Below, piece by piece: positions 10,501 to 17,363 of a stretch of 64,000 nt of DNA. A model generated the notes under the pieces. That model was given only the letters and a program-made list of their open reading frames with translations, made no database searches and had not been told where the DNA came from. The first letter of the stretch is position 1, and each line of letters begins with the position of its first letter. Origin of the DNA: Gemmata massiliana (lineage in GTDB: Bacteria > Planctomycetota > Planctomycetia > Gemmatales > Gemmataceae); contig HG799469.1 in NCBI GenBank assembly GCA_000531095.1, positions 177,579 through 241,578 of the forward strand, in the 5' to 3' direction. A program made the translations under genes and the position numbers.

Positions 10501-10729
10501 GGGATTGGGCGTGATGGCGACCGAACCGGCCGAGAAGGTGCTGGTCGAGATCGGCACTGCGAAGGATGACGAGAAAGAGCTGCGCAAGGCCGCATGGCGG
10601 GCGCTCCGGCGCTCGAAACGTGCCCGGGCACGTGGGGCCGCGAACACGCTCGCCACGATGCCGAAGGCGCCGAAGAAGGCCAAGCCCGGCGCGGACGCTA
10701 AACCTGCTGTGGCCGAGGAAGAAGAGTAG
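7364..10729 (+). CDS. Giant HEAT-repeat protein, C-terminal part after frameshift
   Basis: This frame overlaps the preceding one by 170 bases and continues its HEAT repeats without a break (from LLLELKDTDGQ on). The GTG at 7364 has no ribosome-binding site, and its first ten residues are out of register with the repeats. It is therefore most likely the C-terminal half of the preceding gene, not an independent gene. Repeats run almost to the end (for example HALGELGDPRSVDKLLALA). A poly-Asp/Tyr acidic stretch lies at about 9948-9992, and the tail is Ala/Lys/Glu-rich. Two hundred and forty-six bases of palindromic repeats separate it from the SWIM gene on the same strand. Confidence 0.75.
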   Translation: MTGRCSPTLLLELKDTDGQPEKCIECVSAKGARFRLTGAQALESFADPVAFREFVIKEVNDRGEDTPWKVAPEVVDDLANLLAFAEPQLKAKTALLLSLFDIKEQAEWNAAWSVHSTRFASAIKAAKDAGTKAGVPVASKLTPAQLRELAFGGYVGLVREQGASGGGQPIGKIRQTALARIFAIASKDAAYSRAAQPVLAQAMGDPNQPVRTQAFEHLQALGMDKAQLGAEALEAGFTDLGVKGLELLTDGTSAKKGEAVLERVMLARSDDLAIEAAKLLRDRQGKIPVAKKALDSVYEPMRLQAVEWLASEYESSADAQKFLRAAVESRYRKVREKAAFELAGKKDAVAYDSLAKFLREAADYNSQSAIVQALTGLGDKRAADAFLDRIENDPAGTAEVKMLLSAAAGFREPKTADRFFLLLDKLKDWQDELNSAILTVSGHDQYVADREDEHPNDRAGWMKDQHPRHDAILARLVDRAFTSGDPDYIVGTLLEPARWSLGNDVDAIFTTLCTSPNAQLRDAALQAYGWRVRKRKAPPDPLLKAVKHKNPITQFFAAEGLARGGRADGMQVLLSGIEYLEDTSHRVRAVHALGELGDPRSVDKLLALATEDGNPLQEAATEAIGHLKKSPQADNVFRLLEKHAKGQMGIAQRALVGLRYFDTPSGWDIVRAKVNAKGYGWWLSRLRSTAAEQLGYNDDPATRDLLQKVLRTNTDYELAMAAYKSARRLWGKDSLEPNYNLIQNPNASSFVGNTGEDGGALEPVVKKGDALRIMDVFPSCSPQIQAQLESALLTRPNLPVKEAVASLSHADEGTVRLATRLLGRVANPDASVKDAVGSALTKWWKTWQDRRAKAGGAMPSSDDDDDYYDDDDDDYGGNKPKGNPLLLAGEVVESLLFTGGRVGVQTETIANIAKARPDDPLARGIRLEAVRCLALGKVTPAVLDTLESLAVGPDADVRVLSAELLGRFDAKRAAKLAEKMLSDRPGFNRLVVAKAVSAANVTSAAANVHLQPVALPVFVAEKDVNTLAAVAKDRKANEAARLGAVEGLGVMATEPAEKVLVEIGTAKDDEKELRKAAWRALRRSKRARARGAANTLATMPKAPKKAKPGADAKPAVAEEEE

Positions 10730-10756
10730 GGGCGTGTTGGGAACCGGCCTCGGGAA

Positions 10757-10960
10757 CCCGGGGTTGAAACCCCGGGCTATTCCCGGTGACCCCTTCGGGG
10801 TCCGAAGACCGAATGTGGAAGGCAGCGAGATAAAAACGCCCGTTGTTTTTGCGGCCCCAACGGGGCCACCGGGAGTAGCCAGGGGTTTCAACCCCTGGGA
10901 CTTTGTGACCCTTATGGGGTCAGCGGGCATAGCCAGAAACAGCCAGGGGTTCCAACTCCT
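10757..10960. repeat. Cluster of dispersed palindromes between HEAT and SWIM genes
   Basis: Contains CCCGGGGTTGAAACCCCGGG (10757-10776), GACCCCTTCGGGGTC (10789-10803), CCCCAACGGGG (10855-10865) and AGGGGTTTCAACCCCT (10881-10896). The segments around 10775 and 10870 pair in a longer stem (GGCTATTCCCGGTG with CACCGGGAGTAGCC). 'Gggtttcaaccc' units are a known style of intergenic repeat in planctomycetes. I see no gene in 10730-10975. The element may fold in the mRNA and tune expression of the SWIM gene; that is inference. Confidence 0.6.
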
Positions 10961-10975
10961 GGGAGGATTCGCACG

Positions 10976-12841
10976 ATGGCAACGACCGAGCCGACCGCCG
11001 AACTCGATACCGACGCCCCGCCACCAGCGCCGTCCAGTGGGGCACACCTCTCGTATGCGGGCGCGAGCCGCGTACTGACGAGCGGGAACTCCGCGCAGGT
11101 GGAGATGTTCGGCAACCTCGACCGCGCCGCGGTGCGGTTCGATGCCACTATCAAGAACCCGCTGCGGTTCCGCGAGGCGCTCTCCGCGCTGTACGGCGTC
11201 ATCGGCAGCGATTACCGGTACGCACCCAAGGACCGCACGCAGTACATCGCGTACCTGCGGTTGAAGCGCGACGCGGCCCCTCTGGGCGTCTGGCACGCGC
11301 AGCAGGCGTACTTCGCCTGGATGCTGCGCAACGACCCGACCGCGCTCACGATCCTCGACCCGGTCGTGTCGGTCCACCCGGACCAGATCACGTTCGAGGT
11401 GTTCGGTAAGGACGAGAGCACCTACGCCTGCCTCGCGTTTCGGGGCGAGGCGTTCGACACGCTCAGTGCGGCGCAGTACGGCACCACGAACATCGACTTC
11501 AGCGACGCGCTGTATTCGAGCGTGCAGCAGATCCGCGGGTACCGGGAGACGAAGTTCGCGATCGGGCACGACGCCGGGAAACCCGCACCGGAAACGCGCG
11601 GCGCGACCCTCGAAAAGAAGATCCAGGTGCCCGACTCGTGGCTCCGCGGGTTCCTGCAAGTGCAGTCCGCCGCGACGCTGCCGTTCGACCACGTCCAGCT
11701 CTCGCCGATGGACCTGTACAACGTGCTGCGGCACCTGCGGATGAACGGCGACCGCAAGGGCAAGAAGCGCGGGCTGCGGTTCGAGCTGGTCCCGGCGCAG
11801 CAGCCGCGGATCGTCGCCGAACCGTGGGAAACTGTGTTCACCACCACCGGCGACGTGTTCCGCGGGAAGGCCGCGCGCCTCGTCCGCGTGTGGGGGCGCC
11901 GGCGGCTCATGACGATGAAGCGCCTGCTGCCGTTCGTGCAGAGCGTGGACGTGTACCTGTTGGGGAGCGGGCTGCCGAGCTTCTGGGTGTTCCGGTGCGG
12001 GGACATCACGCTGACACTCGGGCTGACCGGCTTCACCTCCGCCAACTGGTCGAGCGCGCTGGGCTTTGACCTCCTGCTGCCACGCAAGACGCAGGACGGC
12101 GAGCCGACGAAGAAGGTGGCCGAGTACCTCGGGAAGCAGTGGAAGGCCGACGCGAAGGAACTCGCCGCGCAAACGGGCGTGAAGGGCGCGGCGCTCGTCG
12201 AGGCTGTGCAGGTCGGGTGTCAGAACGGCGAGCTGATGTACGACATCGCCAACGGCGTGTACCGGCACCGGCCGCTCACGGCGCAGCCGCTCGACCTGGC
12301 GCGGCTCCAGTTCCGCAACCAGCGCGAGAAGGTCGCGCACGACCTCCTGACCCGGCGCGGCGCGGTGCGCATCACGGGCGAGAACCGGATCGCGGGTATC
12401 GGGCTGGAACTCACGGGTACGGTGACGGTCACGGAAGAGAAGCGCGACTACCGCCCGCAGATGGTGCTCGCGGACGAGGGGCAGGTGCGCAAGGTGACCT
12501 GCACCTGTGCGCCGTTCCGCAAACAGGGCATCAAGGGCGGGCCGTGCGTCCACCTCATCGCGCTCCGGCTCGCGTTCGCGGAGAAGGAGTCGAAGAAGGC
12601 CAAGAGCGACGACGCGGTGAAGTTCGAGACGCGCGCGTTCGCCAAGCGCGACGGGGACGTCGAGAACGTCGTTCAGATCTCGCTCGAGCGCGACAAGATC
12701 AAGTACCGCTGGGGGCTGAGTGGTCAGACCATGCGGCTCCAGACGATGCGGTTCAACAGTGAGGCGGACGCGCGCCAGGCGTATTTCGCCAAGCTCGCGG
12801 ACCTCGATTCCAAGGGATACCTCGACGCGATTGCGGAATAG
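10976..12841 (+). CDS. SWIM zinc-finger protein with C-terminal WGR-like domain (WHSWIM, retron-associated)
   Basis: A 621-residue protein. The SWIM finger is clear: Cys509-x-Cys511-x12-Cys524-x-His526. At about 565-620 a WGR-like domain follows (KYRWGLSGQ, then FNSEADARQAYFAKLADLDSKGY); WGR domains bind DNA breaks in PARPs. The N-terminal 450 residues look like a winged-helix/helical region seen in WHSWIM proteins but are not resolved by eye. ATG 10976 is preceded by GGGAGG at good spacing. It lies between the ARM/HEAT genes and the reverse transcriptase on the same strand. RT, ARM and WHSWIM together match, as I recall, the type XIII retron definition. Likely role: nucleic-acid-binding or sensing part of the defence system (inference). 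Confidence 0.85.
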   Translation: MATTEPTAELDTDAPPPAPSSGAHLSYAGASRVLTSGNSAQVEMFGNLDRAAVRFDATIKNPLRFREALSALYGVIGSDYRYAPKDRTQYIAYLRLKRDAAPLGVWHAQQAYFAWMLRNDPTALTILDPVVSVHPDQITFEVFGKDESTYACLAFRGEAFDTLSAAQYGTTNIDFSDALYSSVQQIRGYRETKFAIGHDAGKPAPETRGATLEKKIQVPDSWLRGFLQVQSAATLPFDHVQLSPMDLYNVLRHLRMNGDRKGKKRGLRFELVPAQQPRIVAEPWETVFTTTGDVFRGKAARLVRVWGRRRLMTMKRLLPFVQSVDVYLLGSGLPSFWVFRCGDITLTLGLTGFTSANWSSALGFDLLLPRKTQDGEPTKKVAEYLGKQWKADAKELAAQTGVKGAALVEAVQVGCQNGELMYDIANGVYRHRPLTAQPLDLARLQFRNQREKVAHDLLTRRGAVRITGENRIAGIGLELTGTVTVTEEKRDYRPQMVLADEGQVRKVTCTCAPFRKQGIKGGPCVHLIALRLAFAEKESKKAKSDDAVKFETRAFAKRDGDVENVVQISLERDKIKYRWGLSGQTMRLQTMRFNSEADARQAYFAKLADLDSKGYLDAIAE

Positions 12842-12856
12842 GGCCAGAACACGAAC

Positions 12857-12946
12857 TCACCGCAGAGGACACGAGAGGGCGCGAGAGAAAACCGAAAAAC
12901 GATTCTTCGTATTTATCTCTGCGCCCTCTCGTGCCCTCTGCGGTGA
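12857..12946. repeat. Dispersed palindrome (CACCGCAGAGG family) between SWIM and RT genes
   Basis: Arms 12857-12887 and 12916-12946 are near-perfect reverse complements around an AT-rich loop. The same family, with different inner sequence, occurs after the ceramidase-like gene at 43168-43260, so it is a general intergenic repeat. It occupies nearly the whole 126-base gap before the RT gene and could act as a partial terminator or mRNA stabiliser. Confidence 0.7.
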
Positions 12947-12967
12947 ATAATAGCTTCCCGGATCACC

Positions 12968-14296
12968 ATGAGCACCACGACCCCGGCACCCTCTCCCGAC
13001 GCACAGACCCTGTGGCGCCTGATCGTTCAGGCCGGGGGCATGAAGGCGTACATCGACGGGCAGCTCCGCGAGCGCGGGTTCCTCGTCACGCGCCGCGACG
13101 CGGACGCGATGTCCGACCGCGAGAAGGACGCCTACAAGAAGGCGCTCAAGCAGGAAGCCGAAGAGCGCCGGAAGTTGCGCCGCGAGACGTGGGGCGCGTA
13201 CAAGGCGAACCACATCGTCCACCTCGGCGAAGGGGTGTTCTGGACCGACGAGCCGAAGGAAGACAAGTGGGACACGCCGAACAGCGAGGAGCGCGCGGCC
13301 GAGAACGAACTGCCCGCGCTCGATAAGGCGGAGCAACTGGCCGAGGCGCTCGGCGTGACGATCCCGCAACTCAAGGGCATGGCCTACCACCGCGACGCCG
13401 CCACGAGCCTGCACTACGTCCGGTTCACGATCCCCAAGCGCGACGGCACCGAGCGGCCCATCTGGGCGCCCAAGAAGCGCCTCAAAGCGGCCCAGCGGTG
13501 GATCCTGCACCACATCGTCGAGCGCCTGCCGGTTCACGGGGCCGCGCAGGGGTTCCTGGTGGGGCGCTCGATCCTCAGCAACGCGCAGGTTCACGAGAAC
13601 CCGAAGGTTCTCCTGAAGATGGACATCAAGGAGTTCTTCCCGACGATCACGGTGAAGCGCGTGAAGGGCGTGTTCCGCCGCGCCGGGTACCGCGACGGCA
13701 TCAGCACGCTCCTCGCGCAAATCTGCACCGAGGCGCCGCGCGAGATCGTGAACGTGGAGGGGAAGACCTACTACGTCTCGCTCGGGCCGCGCTGCTTGCC
13801 GCAAGGCGCGCCAACCAGCCCCGCGATCACCAACGCGCTGTGTCTCCGGTTGGACCGCCGGCTCGCGGGCCTCGCGAAGCGCTACGGCTGGCGCTACACG
13901 CGGTACGCGGACGACCTCACGTTCAGCCTGCCGATGGACCACAAGGGGCCGCCGAAACTCGGCTCGATGCTCGGGTGCGCGCGGCGCATCGTGGAATCGG
14001 AGGGGTTCGAGGTCAAAACGGAGAAGACCCGCGTGCACCGCAGCGGCGGCCGGCAGAGCGTGACGGGGCTGGTGGTCAACGGCGACAGTGCGCCGCGCAC
14101 GCCGCGCAAGCTCCGGCGCCAGCTCCGCTCCGCGCTGCACAAACTGAAGACCGGTAAGCCGCTCAAGGAAGGCGAATCGCTGGCCCGGCTGACCGGCTAC
14201 GCGGCATTCGTCTACATGACGAACCCGGACCTCGGCCGCAAGATGTTGGCCGACCTTCAGGGCTTCGAGGACAAGCCCAACGGCGAAGCGAAGTGA
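12968..14296 (+). CDS. Retron-type reverse transcriptase
   Basis: A 442-residue RT. Visible motifs: the retron X-domain signature NAQVH at residues 205-209, MDIKEFFP (RT3), QGAPTSPAITN (RT4), the catalytic YADD at 313-316 (RT5), KTEKTRV (RT6) and VTG at 365-367, the retron Y-domain triplet. About 170 N-terminal residues precede RT1, longer than a minimal retron RT; they include a charged Lys/Glu/Arg-rich helix (about 45-75). Retron RTs make msDNA from a nearby structured RNA primed at a 2'-OH of a branching G. The candidate RNA here is at 202-472, upstream of the whole cassette and not next to the RT. All key catalytic residues are present. The 3' end overlaps the convergent MnmE-like gene by 40 bases. 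Confidence 0.92.
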   Translation: MSTTTPAPSPDAQTLWRLIVQAGGMKAYIDGQLRERGFLVTRRDADAMSDREKDAYKKALKQEAEERRKLRRETWGAYKANHIVHLGEGVFWTDEPKEDKWDTPNSEERAAENELPALDKAEQLAEALGVTIPQLKGMAYHRDAATSLHYVRFTIPKRDGTERPIWAPKKRLKAAQRWILHHIVERLPVHGAAQGFLVGRSILSNAQVHENPKVLLKMDIKEFFPTITVKRVKGVFRRAGYRDGISTLLAQICTEAPREIVNVEGKTYYVSLGPRCLPQGAPTSPAITNALCLRLDRRLAGLAKRYGWRYTRYADDLTFSLPMDHKGPPKLGSMLGCARRIVESEGFEVKTEKTRVHRSGGRQSVTGLVVNGDSAPRTPRKLRRQLRSALHKLKTGKPLKEGESLARLTGYAAFVYMTNPDLGRKMLADLQGFEDKPNGEAK

Positions 14297-15336
14297 TGCG
14301 ACTCGGCCTCCGCGAGCGCTTCGTGGAGGAGGCGCGCGGTTTCGCTCCAGTCCCCAAAAAACGAAACCGCATACGAGCGGGAAATGAGATCGATGAGCCG
14401 CGGCGAGTAGGGCACGGCTATACTGGGCGGGCAATCCGTGACAAGGTAACGAGAGATGAGCTGGATGAGTTTCGGAATCCCCTCTCCGGTCACAGCAGAG
14501 ACGGGTATCGCACCCACCGTGTTTGGGCTCCACTTTTGTGGCTGGTCGCACTTGTTAGCGACGAAAATCACCACCTCTTGGACGGGAAGGTAGTTGTCTG
14601 GGTAACTCGGGAGTACGGGTGCGGGATCCGTAAGATCGAGAACCCAGAGAACGACATCTGCCGCTTCCCGTGCCCGCGCTGCCAATTCGATCCCCTCGGC
14701 TTCCAATCCAAGCGCTTCACGGAATCCAGCAGTGTCCGTCAGTTCGACCGGCCACCCGTCGAATGCCGTGCGAGCGGTCACTGTGTCGCGCGTGGTGCCT
14801 GCGGTTGCAGATACGACGGACCGTTGATAACCGACGATCGCGTTGACGAGTGAACTCTTTCCGACATTGGGAGGCCCCGAAACGACCACAGGCCACGGTG
14901 CGATCAGGTGGGCGCCGATCGTGCTACCGAGTTCGGTGAGTTGTTGGAGCGATTGATACGCGGCCGGAGGATCAGTTTCGAGTAGCGCGAGGATGCGCCG
15001 CACTTCGCGCGCGAACGCGCCGTTGAGTTGGTCGAGGATGATGGACGCGGTGCGGAGCGTCGGGGCGCGCTGTAGTAAGTCGTGCCCTTCGTTCTGTGTG
15101 TGGGCGGCGCGTTCGAGGCACCCGTTCGTCAAGAACTGTTCCGTTACCCAGCGCACGACCCGGCGCCCGCCGTGGCAGTGAACTTCGATTGTGTCGCTGG
15201 CCGTTCGTGCGAGAACGACTTCGTCGCTTCCAAGGGTGCCGAACCAGAAACGGTTCACTTCGGGTGCTTCTGGCACCGGCTTGCCCGCGGGCCGGAAAAG
15301 TTGCCGCGCGAGTTCCCACGCGCGCGGCCCGCGCAC
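14257..15336 (-). CDS. MnmE/TrmE-like GTPase (N-terminus frameshifted)
   Basis: TrmE-N-like region followed by a GTPase domain: GPPNVGKSSL (P-loop), TAGTTRD, DTAG, NKCD and SAVTGEG. MnmE modifies wobble uridine in tRNA with MnmG. This protein is short and ends in GLSSKP, lacking the C-terminal Cys-Ile-Gly-Lys of true MnmE, so tRNA modification is doubtful. The GTG at 15336 drops the first strand. A better start is GTG 15398, overlapping the coaX stop, reading SDTVVSLLT as in MnmE; it reaches the EAIATVEVRGP frame only if one base missing near 15355-15362 is restored. A sequencing error is plausible. Third gene of obgE-coaX-this. Confidence 0.8.
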   Translation of the reverse strand: MRGPRAWELARQLFRPAGKPVPEAPEVNRFWFGTLGSDEVVLARTASDTIEVHCHGGRRVVRWVTEQFLTNGCLERAAHTQNEGHDLLQRAPTLRTASIILDQLNGAFAREVRRILALLETDPPAAYQSLQQLTELGSTIGAHLIAPWPVVVSGPPNVGKSSLVNAIVGYQRSVVSATAGTTRDTVTARTAFDGWPVELTDTAGFREALGLEAEGIELAARAREAADVVLWVLDLTDPAPVLPSYPDNYLPVQEVVIFVANKCDQPQKWSPNTVGAIPVSAVTGEGIPKLIQLISRYLVTDCPPSIAVPYSPRLIDLISRSYAVSFFGDWSETARLLHEALAEAESHHFASPLGLSSKP

Positions 15337-15394
15337 TTCGACCGTGGCGATCGCCTCGCATAACTTCGTGTTAGCAGTGACACAACGGTGTCAC

Positions 15395-16153
15395 TCACGG
15401 CAGCGCCTCCGCCGCGATGCGCACCCCTTCGAGCGTGAGCGACGGCAGCGCGCGCGTACCCTTAAACCGGGCGCCGAAGTCGAATTGTTCGAGATCGCCC
15501 GCCGCGCCGCCAGTGACGAACACCCAGGGCGTCGCGTCGTCTTCGGTGTAGTGATTGACGAGCAGGATCGTGGCGCCGACGATCGCGGCGCGAATACCGG
15601 CCAGGATCGCGTCCGTGGTGTTCTTACCCGGCGCAACGACGGTGGGGAGCGTGTCGGCGTCGACGAGCGGCAGTTTCGCCGTGTGCGCGTGCAGCGAATA
15701 GGCCATCAGGCGCGGACCGGGGAGGATCACGCCGCCCTGAAACGCGCCTCGTTCGTCGATCAGGTCGATGGTGACCGCGGTGCCGACCGAAACCACGATC
15801 GCGGGATGGGGGTGGGCGAAACAGTGAGCGGCGAAGGCATTCACCAGTCGGTCGATTCCGACACGCTCCGGGTGGTCGACCGCGTAACTGAGCGGGACGT
15901 CGCGGAAATCGCGGAGAAACGCCACCGTGCTACCGGTGGCTGCTACCCACGCCTGGAACAGCTCGCTCACGGCCGGGTTCACGCTCGCTGCGGCCCAATT
16001 CGTCGGACTTGGCAATTCCCACGCGGCGAACTGTTCATTCCAGGTCTCGGGTTCGTCGAGCGGAAGCGACACCATTTCGGTCACGCGACCGCCCGCACAC
16101 CGACCCCACTTCATCCGCGTGTTGCCGATGTCCACCACCACGTCCGGCGTCAC
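15395..16153 (-). CDS. coaX: Type III pantothenate kinase
   Basis: A 252-residue ASKHA-fold kinase making 4'-phosphopantothenate, the first step of CoA synthesis. Visible: the N-terminal phosphate motif DIGNTRMKWG, GIDRLVNAFAAH, the metal/pantothenate region VSVGTAVTIDLID, FQGGVILPGPRLM and the C-terminal VTGGAAGDL. Start GTG 16153 overlaps the obgE stop by 4 bases and the stop overlaps the next gene's likely start, so the three are translationally coupled. Length is normal for CoaX. Confidence 0.93.
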   Translation of the reverse strand: MTPDVVVDIGNTRMKWGRCAGGRVTEMVSLPLDEPETWNEQFAAWELPSPTNWAAASVNPAVSELFQAWVAATGSTVAFLRDFRDVPLSYAVDHPERVGIDRLVNAFAAHCFAHPHPAIVVSVGTAVTIDLIDERGAFQGGVILPGPRLMAYSLHAHTAKLPLVDADTLPTVVAPGKNTTDAILAGIRAAIVGATILLVNHYTEDDATPWVFVTGGAAGDLEQFDFGARFKGTRALPSLTLEGVRIAAEALP

Positions 16154-17268
16154 GAGTTGGCCTCGTCACTCGGCGGGGTGATGCTCGTGACCGAAGTGGT
16201 TTGGAAGTCGGTGGTGCGGATCGCACCCTCAGTTGAGAATTCGAGTGGCTTCTTGCGCGCGGCGGCTTCGGCCTCTTCGCGCTTGATGGTATCGAGCATC
16301 TGTGCCACGCGGCCCACCACGAGCTGAAGCCCCTCACCGGTCACGGCCGAGATGAGCAGCACTTCGCGCCCGAGGTCCGCGGCGAGTTGGTCGCGCACTT
16401 CGTTCGCGCCGGTCAGTTCGGCCTTGCTCACGCACACCACTTCCGGTTTGCCGTCGAGCGGCACGGCGTACTCTCGCAGTTCCTTGCGAATGAGGTGGTA
16501 GTTCTTGACGGGGTCGGAGCCGTCGGTCGGGAACGGTTCGACGAGGTGGATCAGCACCCGCGTGCGCTCGACGTGCCGCAGGAACTCGTGGCCCAGCCCC
16601 ACGCCCTGCGCCGCGCCCTCAATGAGTCCCGGCAGGTCGGCGAGGACGAACCCGTTGTCACCGACGGTGACGATGCCGAGGTTCGGAGATTTCGTCGTGA
16701 ACGGGTACGACGCGATCTCCGGTGTCGCACGCGACACGCGCGAGAGCAGCGTGGACTTGCCCGCGTTCGGGAACCCGACGAGGCCCGCGTCCGCGATCAC
16801 CTTCAATTCGAGCGAGACCCAGCGCTCCTCGCCTTCTTCGCCCGGCTCGTACTCGCGCGGCGCGCGGTTGGTCGAGCTTTTGAAGTGGACGTTCCCGCGC
16901 CCGCCGCGCCCGCCCTTGGCGACGATCACCTCATCGCCGGGTTGCACCAGGTCTTTGAGCACGTTGCCGCGCTCGCGGTCGCGGACAATGGTACCCGGCG
17001 GCACGAGCAGCACAATGCCCTCGGCGTTCTTGCCGGCGCACTTCGCCCCGGACCCGGCTTCGCCGCTCTTGGCCTTCCAGTGCTTCTTCATCGTGAGGCC
17101 GGCGAGGTTGTCCGCGTTCGGGTCGGCGCGGACGATGACCGAGCCGCCGTTGCCCCCGTCGCCGCCGTCCGGCCCGCCCAACGGGATGAACTTCTCCCGG
17201 CGGAACGACGCGGCCCCGCGACCCCCGTCCCCGCCCTTCACGAACAACTCAACGCGATCGACGAACAT
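16150..17268 (-). CDS. obgE: Obg family GTPase ObgE/CgtA
   Basis: Starts at ATG 17268 (MFVDRVELFVKGGDGG), the usual Obg N-terminus; 18 more residues upstream come from a palindromic repeat and are excluded. The Gly-rich Obg domain fills about residues 1-158, followed by the G domain: GFPNAGKSTLL (P-loop), YPFTTKSPNLG (switch I), DLPGLIEGA (switch II), then a SKAEL segment in place of NKxD and SAVTGEG. Obg acts in 50S ribosome assembly and stress control. The replaced NKxD Asn is worth noting but the rest is canonical. A short Ser/Thr-rich tail follows. First gene of the obgE-coaX-GTPase operon. Confidence 0.94.
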   Translation of the reverse strand: MFVDRVELFVKGGDGGRGAASFRREKFIPLGGPDGGDGGNGGSVIVRADPNADNLAGLTMKKHWKAKSGEAGSGAKCAGKNAEGIVLLVPPGTIVRDRERGNVLKDLVQPGDEVIVAKGGRGGRGNVHFKSSTNRAPREYEPGEEGEERWVSLELKVIADAGLVGFPNAGKSTLLSRVSRATPEIASYPFTTKSPNLGIVTVGDNGFVLADLPGLIEGAAQGVGLGHEFLRHVERTRVLIHLVEPFPTDGSDPVKNYHLIRKELREYAVPLDGKPEVVCVSKAELTGANEVRDQLAADLGREVLLISAVTGEGLQLVVGRVAQMLDTIKREEAEAAARKKPLEFSTEGAIRTTDFQTTSVTSITPPSDEANS

Positions 17269-17277
17269 TTCGGTAAC

Positions 17278-17358
17278 GTCCAAAGTCGTAAGGTCTAAAG
17301 TCCTAAAGTCGGTCCGAGTCATTGTAGACTCGCGACCCCTAACTTCACGACTTTGGAC
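17278..17358. repeat. Dispersed palindrome upstream of obgE
   Basis: GTCCAAAGTCGT (17278-17289) and ACGACTTTGGAC (17347-17358) are perfect inverted repeats; between them lie further 'taaagtc' units. The repeat fills the gap between argS and obgE, so it may act as an argS terminator. If read through, it adds spurious residues to the obgE frame. Confidence 0.6.
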
Positions 17359-17363
17359 ACGGA

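Noticed and set aside
10757-10960. CRISPR-like array of 'gggtttcaaccc' units
   Set aside because: Units are palindromes with unequal spacing, few copies and no cas genes.
8330-12553. 1407-residue open frame on the minus strand
   Set aside because: Shadow of the plus-strand HEAT and SWIM genes, Arg/Val/Leu/His-rich without domains; caused by high GC at third positions.
12857-12946. Palindrome just before the RT gene as the msr-msd RNA
   Set aside because: The same palindrome family occurs at 43168-43260 without an RT, and it lacks msr-like hairpins and a branch-G context; 202-472 fits far better.
15191-16327. 378-residue plus-strand frame
   Set aside because: Antisense shadow of coaX and the MnmE-like gene, which have clear family motifs.
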